NCBI GenBank assembly: GCA_907163375.1
Contig: CAJQUW010005326.1
Location: 124,001-188,000, forward strand
Reading direction: 5' to 3'
Length of the DNA: 64,000 nt
DNA from: Prostheceraeus crozeri
Taxonomy: Eukaryota; Platyhelminthes; Polycladida; Euryleptidae
Below the pieces are notes generated by a model. That model saw only the letters and a list, made by a program, of their open reading frames with translations, was not told where the DNA came from and did not search any database. Numbering within the stretch: position 1 is the first letter of the stretch; the number at the start of each line of letters is the position of its first letter. Position numbers and translations under genes: made by a program. Positions 23,381 through 34,864 of this stretch are shown piece after piece.

Positions 23381-25200
23381 GTAAGACGATGGGAGACGAT
23401 CTGTTTGATGTTCTACTTGCCCATAGCCCTTGACAAAGCGTGTAAGCGCGAAACGTCGGGCGAGTTAAATATTTTTCTTTAATATTAATTTTACCAACCA
23501 TTACATGTTCAAGGAGACGTGCGTGCGCAGAATTAGACAGCTCGTCTCTTCTTCTGTTTGACTAGAAAGGAAGCATTGGAACATGTAACGCTAATGAAAT
23601 GGCACAATCTGCTGATATGATATCACAGCAATCGAACAAGGAGCAATCAGTTCAACAATAAGCACGCCAAATTGTGCGATGTTTCAGTGGCTGTTGTCAA
23701 CAGGATCATACAGCAAAGAGACACAGACGATGTCAAGCTCCACAGAGAATTTTGTGAACGTTTTTCGTGTGCCTGCTATCTTTTTTAATAATGATCAGAA
23801 GGAGGAACAGTATCGTGAAAACTTCTGCGCAATGATCTAAATTCTTTGAATCTGAAGGAATCGTGGCGATCGGAGCATTTTGAAGGAATTCACAACCTTT
23901 TTGCAAGCCACGCACGACTGTTTTTCCATCTTTTTAAGGCATTAAAATATTCTTTTTGCCCACTTAGTAAGTTTCTGCATGTGCCATCGTTTTAAATCAG
24001 TTAGCAATTCCAGCAAAGTGACACCTAAAATCAACTCTAAGGATGAGTCAACAAGTAATTCTTGTTTGCCGTTTGACTTCGTATCCAACACATCATTGAC
24101 TCAGATCATATGTACCGTGGTATTCTGGGCTGTTTTAGATTTAGCATCGATCGAGAAATGTGTAAACATTAAGAAGCAGTGAATAATTTGCTATCAAAAG
24201 TCAAATCGTTTATTTTTAATTTGGAAAACGCAATTCAAACATGTGATGAGTGATAAAATGGCTATATACAATGAAAGAGAGATGGAGGATGAGATGTACA
24301 AGTAAGTGAAATGATAATACGGATGGGAAGAAATGGCCGATCCATTCGTTTCATTTATATTTCATTCGTTTGAGCATAGCAGCCCCATCCAGGGATTTGG
24401 TATTGTTGCAAACAAGCTGTGGACGCGTCCCGAATTTCAGCCAAAGAAGTGGCAATCGAGCATTCAGATGACATTTTGCATTGTTTTATTTGACAGCAAC
24501 ATCTACTGAATGACGATTTCCACACATTAGGTGAAGTACAAATGATAGTTGATTACCAGTACAGCTGAATAGACAGACGGGTAGCTGAAATGCCAAGTTC
24601 GAGATATGAGCGAATCTTTGAGGAGAAGAAAGCTTGCCGGTCATTGATTCTCACAGCTCGAATTGGTAGTTGGTATGTCGGAAAAGGTGAGTCGTTCCGT
24701 CTAGAATACGGTCTGTGGTCAGCAACTGGGCCGGAGCGTGCCTGTAGCTCTGTTTGAGGCCAACATTTATCGTTTGATAAAACGGAAATAATTAGTTGAG
24801 TTAACGTTTTGTTTCCAACATGATTACATCTGTGTGAGAGTTTCGATTTTAGACATTGCTTTTCTTCAAGGAAAACTCAAGTAAATGCAGCAACTGTTGA
24901 AGGTTTGTTACTGAAGATTAATTACCGCTCTTCCGAAGTAACGTAGTTGATAATTGATTTCTTCCAATTATCTATCTCAAGTTACAGTAGGTACTATTGG
25001 GAATCATCAAAACTTTACCAAATTTTGTTTTATGTTAAGAACCTATTTTCATGAAGTCTCAACTGTCATTTAGATTCCTTGTTATTGGAATGTGTGCGTC
25101 TCCGTGTGGTGGGCGTTCGACATAGTTTGTGACGAAATCGGATGAGTGGCGCTGTGATCTGACTGAATTAACTTTTTAGGGATTGATCATCACGTCTATA

Positions 25201-25520
25201 CAGAGCTAGTCAATTAAATGGGAATCGACTAACTCAGTGATTAATGACAAACATGCAGATTTGTGATTATGTAGTCTATTATGTCTATTATTATGTAGTG
25301 ATTATGTATTCGAGTCCAAACATTAATAAGTGTCATTGGGAGGAAGGGTCTGGAGCTAATGCAGAACTAGTCAATTAAATGGTAATCGACTAACTCAGTG
25401 ATAAATGACAAAGTACTATATTAGTATAGTATACATGATTAGTGAAAATTAGTGATTATGTAGTCTTTGATTCGAGTCCGACCATTAATAGGTGTCATTG
25501 GGAGGAAGGGTCTGGAGCCC
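25201..25520. repeat. 161-bp imperfect tandem duplication
   Basis: CTAGTCAATTAAATGG, AATCGACTAACTCAGTGAT, TTCGAGTCC and GTGTCATTGGGAGGAAGG recur at an offset of about 161 bases, with internal differences. The second unit runs into a minus-strand tRNA-like B box, so the duplicated block may derive from a SINE. Confidence 0.75.
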
Positions 25521-26599
25521 AACATCGGAGATTTGAACCTAGACATCCTCCTGCTCTGTTGGGCTCGGACGTTCTGGTGTGAATCAAATGGATCATATCG
25601 ATGCGGCATCTCAAAATTGTGATTTCATTTAATGTAATTGAACAGCAAAGTATTCAAAAGTCTAACGCATTCTATAAAACGTAGTGTCTTTGAATCCTTT
25701 TTTGGAAGCTTTAGATTTCATTTATCACCAAATTTATGATAGAATCACAGTCAAAATGGAATAAATTTCACACTTAAGAAAAAGTAGAGTAGGACATTCA
25801 GTTATTCTGATTTGCTCACCGTAAAAAATCAACGACAATTTGTTGAAAATTATGATACAAATAGTAAATACCACAGATTTTTCTCGTTTACAAAACGAGC
25901 TTGACTTATGGCTATGTTTCTAGCCCTGGACGAGATCCCGAGGAGGGTTTTCCTACAAGCACGGCGGGGCATCCGTAGGCTTACAACCGTAAGTATGATT
26001 AGGTCCAATCAGAGACCCTAAGATTTGCCTACAATGATCAAAATCTCTCTGTCTTATCTGCATACAACTTGTACAATCGACTACATATCAGCATATTGAA
26101 ACTTAAATCCTGAAATATAGCTAAAAATAACGTAGAGAAAGCCTAAAATTTCACGAAAATTGATCTGGAGTACCTGGAATTTTGGTCTCGAAAAGCCGCG
26201 GACACTCTACTTGAGAAAAATCTATAAACGAGTGAATCACATCAGACAGTATTATTTTTAATTATCACATTGCGAATGATATACAAATTTCAGAGGAACA
26301 TGTAGCCAGTTTGACATACCTAGATATGTATGCATTAAAGAATAGATATTTATCTAAGTGAACACCGAGAAATTTTATATAAGGAGATCTATTAACAGGA
26401 AGAATCCTAAGTTTCATTTCAGAGACAATTGAAGCTTTGGAATTTGGATGAACAATAATTTGTGGAATTATGGACTATTGTTGTCATTTAGCGTAGGTCA
26501 TTTAGATAGTAAAATTATTATTCGATCCAATCATCAAAAGCGGACAGGCAGACAGTGCTCTATTGAGCGTCAAAGCTGTAAAAACAATTATTATCCAGC

Positions 26600-26619
26600 A
26601 TATATATACCGGTATACTC

Positions 26620-26657
<38 letters not shown>

Positions 26658-26680
26658 ATATATATATATATATATATATG
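26600..26680. repeat. TA microsatellite
   Basis: A long run of TA dinucleotides with a few interruptions. The open frames spanning it on both strands are artefacts of the repeat. Confidence 0.95.
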
Positions 26681-26992
26681 ATGCATTCACTAACTTGGAG
26701 TAATGATGAAAAATCAATGCCGAACTTCTACGATGGTAGAAATTATGTCAGGCTTTAAAACTTCAGCAAAATTCACAAAATTTCAGCATAGGTAAATTTC
26801 AGAAAAATGACTGCGATTGCACTATTTTGACAGATGATACCCTTCCACTAGTGTCCATAATAATTTTGTTCTCTCTTTTTCCCGTTCTACAATTAGGTGC
26901 TACCTAATTGGCATTTAATCGAGTATTGATTTAACCTTTAAAATGTGACAATGTGTCAATGTGGTTATCAATTTATTTTTTCCATTTTGCAG

Positions 26993-27126
26993 GAATGATT
27001 ACGGATCTATTCATCGACAAGTTCAAATTCAAAGGTCAAAATGTGAAGAGTAAAGTACCGGCGCTTCTCGAGCTTCTGGACAACTATGACCTAGATAATC
27101 TGATTCACTTTTTCTCAAATGCTTGA
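26993..27126 (+). CDS. BBS7: BBS7 terminal coding exon g
   Basis: After completing a glycine codon this exon encodes the last 43 residues, starting [20 protein letters not shown] and ending [11 protein letters not shown] with a TGA at 27124-27126. It matches the human BBS7 C-terminus nearly residue for residue in pattern and length. The acceptor is TTTTGCAG. Together the seven exons give 657 residues, which with the missing 50-odd N-terminal residues equals the usual length of about 710-715. Confidence 0.97.
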
Positions 27127-27944
27127 CAATTTCCGTCCACCATGAATACATATCCGTCCGCACATTCATTCGTTTTTCTTTTGAAGATAAAATGATTGAC
27201 GCCTACACAGCCGAATTCCATAACTCTTATCATTCTTCCATCGAATGTTGACTTTTTCAGATGAATATTTTACGTCTTAGACAGCTGACAGTTGATTTTT
27301 ACTAGACAGAAGGCATTAAGTGGAACTGCCAGACAATCTTGAGAATTATTATTGGATTTTGAGTCTCAACTATTGACTTCGCGTTAATTGTCCGTGCAAC
27401 GAAAATGCATCATGTATCCTTCAGAGCGGTTAATAATGAACAGGCATGCCTTTAAAGCAGCGGATTTCCACTGGGGGATTATAAGTAGTTTTGAATGGCG
27501 AGTTCTAGGACATTGTCTTAGTAAAAAAATTACAGCGAGGAACACCCGAAACAACGTAAGAAGTATGCATTGCAAAAAGCTTGACTTCAGCGGACTCGTC
27601 TGACAAGCGAGGATAACAAGAAATGTCGTTTATTTCATTACATTAGCCTTATAATGGGAATTTAAGGCAATGCTACGTTTGAATATTAAATTCATTGTGC
27701 TGCTTAACTGGATAGTTGCTACGGTTGTTTGGGTAAACAGCACAGCTTAAAGCCAAGTCGTTAGCTTTTTAAGTATTAGGCTATATTAAGATCACATCTT
27801 CAACATAGATTTCTAAATCAGATAAGAAATATGCAAAAACATAATGAGTTAAATATGATGAACCTTATAGGATATTGCTACTCGTACGAGTCCTAGCTGA
27901 AAACATTGTTTTACCATTTTATCCGTTGATTTCTTCCAGACAAC
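27127..27944. other. BBS7 3' flank
   Basis: This stretch presumably starts with the BBS7 3' untranslated region. I see no AATAAA within it, so the polyadenylation site is undefined. Small open frames at 27384-27603 on both strands are unsupported. On the minus strand the part near 27840-27944 may be the tail of the LINE relic that lies beyond the MITE. Confidence 0.5.
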
Positions 27945-28377
27945 ACTAGGTGACATGTCACGCTCAATTACGCGTAATTCACGCGTAAACTACGCGCAAT
28001 TACACATGACCCTAAACATCCGTGGCTATACGTGACATTGCTGCAACATCTGTCGGCAGTCCTGATATATAGTCTTTGCGTATGTATGGCAGAGGCTAAA
28101 CAATGTGATAGGACCTCAACTTCATGCTCAGGGAAGACAGAACATGCTTAGCGGTTCATCCGTGGTTCAAGCGGCAACGCAGACAACCGTAGACGACGCG
28201 CAAACTATAAACGCTCGCCCCCGCGTATTCATAAACATTCCCCATGTTTTAACAACATCAGATCAAGTGATTTCTGACTCTTACTGCAGCGTGTATGTAC
28301 GCGCGTAGAAGAATAGAATGCCTGTAACCATGAATGTTTGGGGTGTTCCATAATTACGCGTGACATGTCACCTAGTG
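27945..28377. mobile_element. MITE with 20-bp inverted ends
   Basis: The ends CACTAGGTGACATGTCACGC and its exact reverse complement GCGTGACATGTCACCTAGTG bound 433 bases with many ACGCGT-like words. The outer CTAG is self-complementary, so the duplication could be TA or CTAG. Removing the element and one CTAG leaves an open minus-strand frame in the surrounding LINE reverse transcriptase (KAYFTSVVWKK), which supports insertion into that LINE. No coding capacity is seen, and the superfamily is uncertain. Confidence 0.8.
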
Positions 28378-29554
28378 AAGTAGGCCTTTGCAATAAACGT
28401 GTACAGGGAGTTATCGGCATGATCTCGAAGCATTTTCTTATTCAACATGGGATGAGAAATTCTGTCAAAGCCTTTCGTCAAATGTAGGGTAGCCTACTGA
28501 AGGCATATTTGTTGCAAATACATCTGCCAATTTCAGTCTATGATTGTCGGTATACCATCTGATCCAGTGCCTCTTCTTGGATTCGTTTTCTCCAATGACT
28601 TCAATATTTCGAGTCTATCAAATAGGAATGTCACAGCGTGCGTAGGCCTATGACATCGGTTGAGTAAAGTTCAGGGTATAACGACCATGTTGCCCTCAAG
28701 TTTTACTCAAACTTTTGCAATATTGTATTGATCTGAGGATGGATCTAATTTTGTTAGCCAGTCGTTATTTCTGTTATAGTTCATGTTAACTTGCCCATGG
28801 AGACTTTCCTAATTCATTTCTTCACACCACAAGAATTTCTCTATATAATGATTAGCTAATCTTTCTGTATGCATAGCGCTTGCTGATCAAAACTTACAGT
28901 AGATGGTGGATGTCATCCGGGCTCTCTTTCACTAGTGATCTTTTTAGCTGGAAAGGAGGTTAAATGATTTTTAAAATTTCATAGAATTTAATGCTGACAT
29001 CATTTATGCTAAAAGTTTGGAATTCACATTGCCAGTCTATCTTAGCCATATCCTTCGATACAGCTTCAAGGAAAAACGTCCGAAGATTCATCTTTTTAAT
29101 TTTGTTGATCATTTCAACCGAAGATGTATCTTTAGTTATAGCAACAATACGTTATGGTCACTGCTTGCTAGAGGTGGATTAACCCATTAGTGCCTGGGAA
29201 TTAACTTTTGTAGATTTAATTATTTTTGAACATTATTAACCCAAACAACATGAAAAACAACTATCATTTCCCTTAGAAAAGTTTTGATAAACAATCAGAT
29301 CGATTTTTAGGATTGGGTCGTTTTCGACCTACTCGGAACAAATAACCCTAAAAATGTTTACTATCAACATTCAACAAATAATCAAAAAACAGTTTATCAA
29401 GAATATACAAACCAAAATAGACAATTTACAGCAGTTTCTGTGGCAAGAATATACACAATTATCTATGTAGTTTGCTATGAAAGTTCCGGTACATACGTGC
29501 AAGTTGCGTACTTCGACTAATTTTGACTTATCTGACTGCAGATAAATGGAACAA

Positions 29555-29556
29555 TT

Positions 29557-29606
<50 letters not shown>

Positions 29607-29612
29607 TTATGT
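29555..29612. repeat. CA/TA/GTAT microsatellite
   Basis: CA repeats run into TA repeats and then GTAT units, inside the piggyBac relic. Confidence 0.9.
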
Positions 29613-29625
29613 ATAGAAAAATGGT

Positions 29626-30030
29626 TTATAAAGTATGATAGCTTACGAAGCAATCATCGTGAAGATTTACTTTACACTTCAAACAAGATTTCACCGTTTT
29701 GCTTCCACATACCCGACATCGAAGTCGAGATGAGGAGCAAATGAAATGTCCTTTGCCATCGTACCGAGGATTTGTATTCTCGGTCAGGCATGAAGGTCGA
29801 TATCTCTTCGGTTTGCGATCCTTGCTATGTTTTTGTAAATATTCCAGCACAACGCGTCTCCTGAACTCCAGGAAATCCATATTTGATCCTTTTGATTCCT
29901 TGAATAGAATCCAGGCATCGTTCAACGAGATGTCAATGTCCCATCGATACAAAGGGTTCCACCATTTTCGACTCCGTATACGGATCTTGTATTTATTGGT
30001 ATTTTGGTTCATCCTATCGGACTCTCCCAT
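29626..30030 (-). pseudogene. piggyBac transposase C-terminal fragment
   Basis: The 134-residue minus-strand frame begins MGESDRMNQNTNKYKIRIRS and continues KWWNPLYRWDIDISLNDAWI. This matches the last part of the RNase H-like core of piggyBac transposases (the D-x-M-x-Q-N ... KWW ... NAW pattern). Its end carries a cysteine-rich region with CRVCGSKT, CLKCKVNLH and a final DDCFVSYH, the cross-brace zinc finger typical of piggyBac C-termini. The N-terminal DNA-binding part and the first catalytic aspartates are not found elsewhere in the element. The conserved reading frame suggests moderate age. Confidence 0.88.
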
Positions 30031-30147
30031 GTACTTGTTATATTCCGAAACGGAATGATGTATCTTTGGATCTAATAATGAATCAAGGAAATGATGTTAC
30101 CTAAAATAGCAATATAGTTCAGTTACACACCATATGAACGTGTAGCG

Positions 30148-30222
30148 GTATAGCGGTCTGCACAGAGCATTTTACTGAGGAGGTGTAAGTACCTGGGTTC
30201 GAGTTCGTACACTATCAAGAAA
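30148..30222 (+). repeat. tRNA-like SINE fragment inside piggyBac
   Basis: TAGCGGTATAGCGGTC resembles an A box, and CTGGGTTCGAGTTC about 45 bases later is a B box. No paired acceptor stem is evident, so it is a SINE head or tRNA relic. Confidence 0.45.
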
Positions 30223-32051
30223 GTAGTTAAATTTTTATGTATGATATGGTCAAGTTTTTGTTTTGCATTTCCTTTTTTCGCCATTACGTGAGCTGAACTA
30301 TTTTCAAGTGCAATACGTTACTGGTAAATTTAAAAACATGAAATAATAACATTAAAAAACGCATGTTTCTACATGTATTTGTAGAGCTTTGGAAAGTTAG
30401 TTGGATAATTTGCATCATTGAATAGGTAAATTGAATAGTTGAATAGATAGCAGTCGAATGAATCAAAAAGTACTGATTGAAATATGGTATTACAAATGAT
30501 AAATTTACTCTATCGATATACAGAGTTTAGATAATTCTTACCTTTTCTTTGACATTGTCGCCATGTTGTATAATCAAAATCCTCCATTTGAAAAAAAGAA
30601 CTATTAAAAATTATGAAATGTCAAAACAAAACCACAACATGTAAAAGAAAAATGTTATATAGAGCATAATTTTATCAAAATTTTGTCTAATTATTCATCA
30701 TAGATTTCATGAATCTTATGCGAATTTTAGGGTTATTTGTTCCGAGTGGGTCGAAAACGACCCAACATCAGTTTTGCATAAAAGTGTAAAAACTCATTAG
30801 GAAATGCATTACAAACGCATTTCTAAGTGAAGTTAATGTGACAACGAAATAGAAAATCCCCATAAATACTTTTGAAATATCGGTTAAAAATATCTCTGAC
30901 ATTTGCGAAAAAACCTCATCTTTTATAGATTTCAAAAATCGACAAAAAGAAGCAATTGGTTCAGTTTGAGAACAAATATCTCTGATCACATTTCATAAGA
31001 TCATCTTGAAATGTCTGTCATTACTCAGTAGATACAACATGTATATAGTATATGGCAACAGGCATATGAATTAATTGATTAGCAGTTCAGAAACATAGCT
31101 TTAACAGAGTTGGGTCGTTTTCGACCCGCTCGGATGTAATGGGTTAAACTCGGCATTGAACATCTAGCAATGCATCATATCGCGTTGCATGGCACAGTGG
31201 ACAGTATTTGACAACTGAAAATTTATGCGAAGAAACATGATTAAAACCACTTGCTACTATAACATTAATGCAATGCATGATCGAGTTCAAAGTATCATCA
31301 ATCAAATTAGAGATCACTTAGTTGCAAGATATTCTCTTATCTGGTAAATTAAATTTTGAAACCGGAGGAAGATGCAAAGTTATGAGTAAGGAATTGAAAT
31401 ACTTGATGGAAGTGTGTAGTATCAATAATTCAACATTTGTGTTTTCAGATTCGCTAAATGCAACTTTTACATTGTAGTTTGTCTTCACCCATGAGCAGAT
31501 TCCACCACCTTTACCAGACACTCTGTCGAAGCGATGTTAAAACCACCGATGACATTATTTTGATCTGGAATGCTCCAGTCCAGCCATGACTCAATAACTG
31601 TTAGAACATCAGCAGAATTCGATTTCGAAAAAAGTAGTTGGTTGGCCCATCAATTGTATTGCATAGGGATCTCGCAATAGTGTAACATATAATGGGAAGA
31701 GAAGAATAAAAAGAGTTATTTGCATAATTGAGGACTTTGCTTTTCTTCATTGTTTGTCAATAACCATGTATAAGAAATCAAACTGGATTTTCTTTATCGT
31801 ACTCTTGCCCATCTATGAGCAATTTGCCCCTCACTATCAGCATCTTTTTCATAACTCTTCTAGAGGTTCAAGCATTTTCTTACGCAGTCGCTTTCTTTCC
31901 TATCCCATACGTACGATCAGAATCATGAAATGGACCGTTCGATTGGATCTTTCAAATCGTTTTGCCTTTACTTGTTCAAGAATATCACGCGCAGCCTGGC
32001 AAGAAACCAACGTCATTTTATTATTCTTTTTGTTCCATCAGGGTGTGCCCG

Positions 32052-32475
32052 AAAACTAAGACCAGGATCTTGGACACTTGTGTGTTTCCGGTTCTATTAT
32101 GTGGCCGTGAAACTTATTGCCTCTCACCGTTCCTGTCTGTCGAATCCACGCCATCCGCTGGTACCGATCAGTGACGATCAGTATACCAGAGCTGCTGTCT
32201 CAACGCGCCTGACAACCACTGTCCGTAAAAGAAGGCTTCGGCTTCTCGGTCATGTTGCCCGTCTTGGTGCCGATACCCCCACGAGGCAGATTCTCGCCGC
32301 TTCGGCCCTTCCTCCACCTTCAGGATGGCATCGTCCTCAACTCTCCTGGATGGCGCAAGTCCAACCTAAAGGACCGATTGAAGACTTCATCGACGCTGCG
32401 CAAGATCGCCCTGCGTTTCCGTAACGTGGTCGCCACGGTCACCTAAGTGACCTGGCGACTGCAAGTACAAGCAAG
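32052..32475 (+). pseudogene. LINE reverse transcriptase C-terminal remnant
   Basis: Across three frames on the + strand the order is KTKTRILDTCVFPVLLCGRE, then TVRKRRLRLLGHVARLGADT, then LRKIALRFRNVVATV. The first two are the thumb and GH(V)xR blocks near the C-terminus of many non-LTR reverse transcriptases. Two frameshifts are needed, so it is dead. The upstream 31755-32050 may belong to the same copy but has no recognisable motif. Confidence 0.75.
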
Positions 32476-33233
32476 TTCCATCAGACTATCTTCAGACCCT
32501 ATCAGTTTCTATGATCTTTACATCATCTTAATAGTTCTTCTATATCTCTTTGTCGTTTTTGGATGCTTCGAACTCATTTTCATTAGATCTTCATGACTCC
32601 ACGGATAACCAAATTATTAGCCATCGATTTCCGAGCATCTTTTATTTTGTTCATCTCCTGTTGAGCGATAATCTCTCTAAGTTCGAAGATTTCTTGTTCT
32701 TGCTTGTTGAGTTTCATTATCACCTTCTCCAGTTCACCTGTAAGCTCGAAATTTTATCTCGAAATTTGGCCAGTTCATCACGAATGAATTATATGAGTAG
32801 TTTTATCCCCTACAGAGGATGTACTGCCTTTTCGAGAGGTGGGCATTGTGCTTGTGTATCAAAATTATGCAATGGAAAATATCTCTGATGCAGTGGTCCT
32901 AGCGAGCAACCAATTTGCATAACCGTTATCAGTGTGATTCGAGCACAAAACAGCTGATTGACGTTGAGTGTAGGCCTTAATCGCTAAGCCAGCGCACACA
33001 AGTTCCGAAGAGCAGGTAGCTATATATTTCTGCAAAATCACTAATCGCACGAGCTTCAGAGCGAAACAATAATCACAACTTGACTTGGATTTTTCTGGTA
33101 AATCGGAAAAATAGCAATAACTCCGCACAGCGACCCACGTCGACGTACCCACGAAGCAAATAATCAGGCTAAATTGGAGGAAAAGCATTGAGCTATCTAA
33201 TAATGTAATTTTTCACGTTGTATTGGTATTGAC
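32476..33233. other. no recognisable feature
   Basis: Open frames at 32550-32888 (+) and 32865-33188 (-) have no motifs or splice context that I can support. The sequence lies between two LINE 3' ends and may be transposon debris. Confidence 0.5.
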
Positions 33234-33584
33234 AACGCCCGGGTGAGGTGGATCTCTTCGAAGAGACTTGCTGACCACGTTCACATGGACGATCTACTAA
33301 TGAGACACGGCATTCGGTGGATCAAAGATGTAATACCCGCAAGAAGACTTCGCTCGCATGGTCACGTGCATCGAATGAATGAAGACTCGTGGCAAAAGAA
33401 GATCTTGTCCTTTGAAGTTCCTGGACAGAACCCACGAGGTCGCCCAAAGAAGAGATGTCATGATGACATAAAGGAGGATATGCTAAAGCTCAATCTTCAT
33501 AGCATCAGCCCACAACACCGAACAGCTTGAAGAGATGCCATCAAGGTGGCATTCGACGGCGTCCAACCGGCGCCAAAGATCATG
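33234..33584 (+). pseudogene. RTE-like LINE C-terminal end
   Basis: One frame reads LADHVHMDDLLMRHGIRWIK, then ARRLRSHGHVHRMNEDSW, then FEVPGQNPRGRPKKRCHDDI, then a stop. The GHV-R-M, E-V-G and RGRPKKRW series is the usual C-terminus of RTE-type reverse transcriptases. It lacks everything upstream, as 5'-truncated LINE insertions do. It may be the same family as the antisense relic at 5045-6170, but the two do not overlap, so this cannot be tested here. Confidence 0.8.
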
Positions 33585-34467
33585 TTCTATTTTTATCACT
33601 TATTTGAATTTCAAAGTTTGAAAGATAGAAACTGATGTTGCCGTTGAAAAGTCAGTCTTGAAATCGCATACTGAATGACAAGAGCATCTGTCTCCATGTG
33701 TATTTCTGATTTTGAGCTTTAGAGAAAAGTGCATCAGACAAAATTATCAATCAATTAAAATAAAATCATTACCATTTGAGTTGCATCCTCAGTTGTGAAA
33801 TGGGAACAGATCTGAATAGCCACCAATATCATGAATTATCAGCTGGCTTAAAGTAGGCCTACACATCCCTCAACATCAGCAAAACTTCCTATTCAATGCG
33901 CAGCCATACCCGAAGCAAATTTGAGATGCAGTATTAGAATATTATAATGTAAATTAATATCTTGCTAAAAGCTAATTTTACGAATGATTCTATCGCTTTT
34001 AGAACTGCTTCTATAGCTTATGTCGCTGTTCTATTTTTGAAGTCAAAATTTTGCACTGATTGTTGTTGCCCCTTGCGGCTAGGTATACGTGCAAAGGTTT
34101 TAGTGAATTTACATATCACAACGCTGACCGTACGATGGAGATTGGAGATAGAAATCCATTGACTTCTATACGTTCAGCATTTTGAAATATTGGTCTTGAA
34201 ACCTTGGGAGAAGGCTATTATCAGACTTTTCCGATCGTTTCTTTTATTGTAGTGTGTAATCAATCAATCATAATATTCGCAAGACGCATTATTATAAACG
34301 AATGTTTATATGATACACAATGAGTACACATGATGCAATGATACAACATTATACACATACAATGAAGCTGAATAGTACAATGTACAGGCGCATAGACGTG
34401 TACATGCAATGATGCTTATACCTATGAAGCAGTTTTCTTTTAACATATTTCAATAATCATAACAATA
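33585..34467. other. no recognisable feature
   Basis: AT-rich sequence without a supported gene. The short open frame at 33962-34162 is unremarkable. Confidence 0.5.
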
Positions 34468-34485
34468 ATGCTATCATCTTACTTA

Positions 34486-34760
34486 AAAGCCATCTCCTAT
34501 AAAACCGCTGCTGTTATGCCCGGTCCTAACGCGGCTAATCTTGCAGAAGACAAGAAACGAGCGTGGCCGCAAATCACATATTCCAGCCAGTTGCAGTGGA
34601 GACACTTGGGGTATGGAGACACGACATTTGACTTCATTCTCGAGGTTGGTAGGAAGATGCAAGCTATCAATGGTGACTTCAGATCCACCATCTTCCTCCA
34701 ACGGCGATTATCTATCGCCATCGAAAGGTTGATGCAATTGCTCATTGCATTCGCGAGTCT
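34486..34760 (+). pseudogene. possible PIF/Harbinger transposase fragment
   Basis: Within an open frame the segment HLGYGDTTFDFILEVGRKMQ followed by GDFRSTIFLQRRLSIAIERL has the spacing of the N-terminal helical part of Harbinger nucleases (F-D-x-L ... D-x-x-F-R-x-x-I ... R-L-x-I-A-L). No catalytic motif, terminal repeat or target duplication was found. The call rests on one weak pattern and could be wrong. Confidence 0.3.
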
Positions 34761-34864
34761 CTTTCATTCTATGATGTGTCTCCATTTATTTAGCTACGCT
34801 CCTTTTATCTACGTTTTCTCCTATGACACAGTTTTTAAGGACTTTGCTTTTACGGATGTAAGAC

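Larger units (their letters stand above)
23381..26992 (+). other. BBS7 intron f-g
   Basis: A 3.6-kb intron. It holds a SINE-like stretch around 24640-24720, a roughly 161-bp imperfect tandem duplication at 25201-25520, a tRNA B-box-like GGTTCAAATCTCC on the minus strand near 25540, and a long TA microsatellite at 26600-26680. No gene is seen. Confidence 0.85.
29183..31143 (-). mobile_element. piggyBac-like transposon relic
   Basis: The element is bounded by TTAA on both sides (29179-29182 and 31144-31147), and its ends are CCCATTA and TAATGGG. Inside lie three copies of a GGGTCGTTTTCGACC-type block: near 29313, inverted near 30750, and near 31112 beside the right end. TTAA targets and C-terminal transposase similarity identify piggyBac. 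At 1961 bp with only the C-terminal part of the transposase, it is internally deleted and cannot move by itself. Confidence 0.9.
28378..31700 (-). mobile_element. decayed LINE (CR1/Jockey-like), split by piggyBac
   Basis: On the minus strand the right part (31148-31700) reads as an apurinic-type endonuclease: ESWLDWSIPDQN, then GKGGGICSWVK, then PLCHATRYDALLDV. The left part (28378-29178) continues with ASSDHNVLLL, the SDH box that ends such endonucleases. It then shows reverse transcriptase blocks RRGTGSDGIPTIID and LTKGFDRISHPMLNKK. Stops and shifts abound. The two halves meet across the piggyBac element so that one TTAA restores FNPPLASSDHN. Part of the reverse transcriptase between the two blocks is deleted. 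Confidence 0.85.

Noticed and set aside
26448-26717. Open frames on both strands with runs of I and Y residues
   Set aside because: They translate the TA microsatellite and have no independent support.
30148-30222. Functional tRNA gene
   Set aside because: A- and B-box-like words are present, but no cloverleaf closes and it lies inside a dead transposon.
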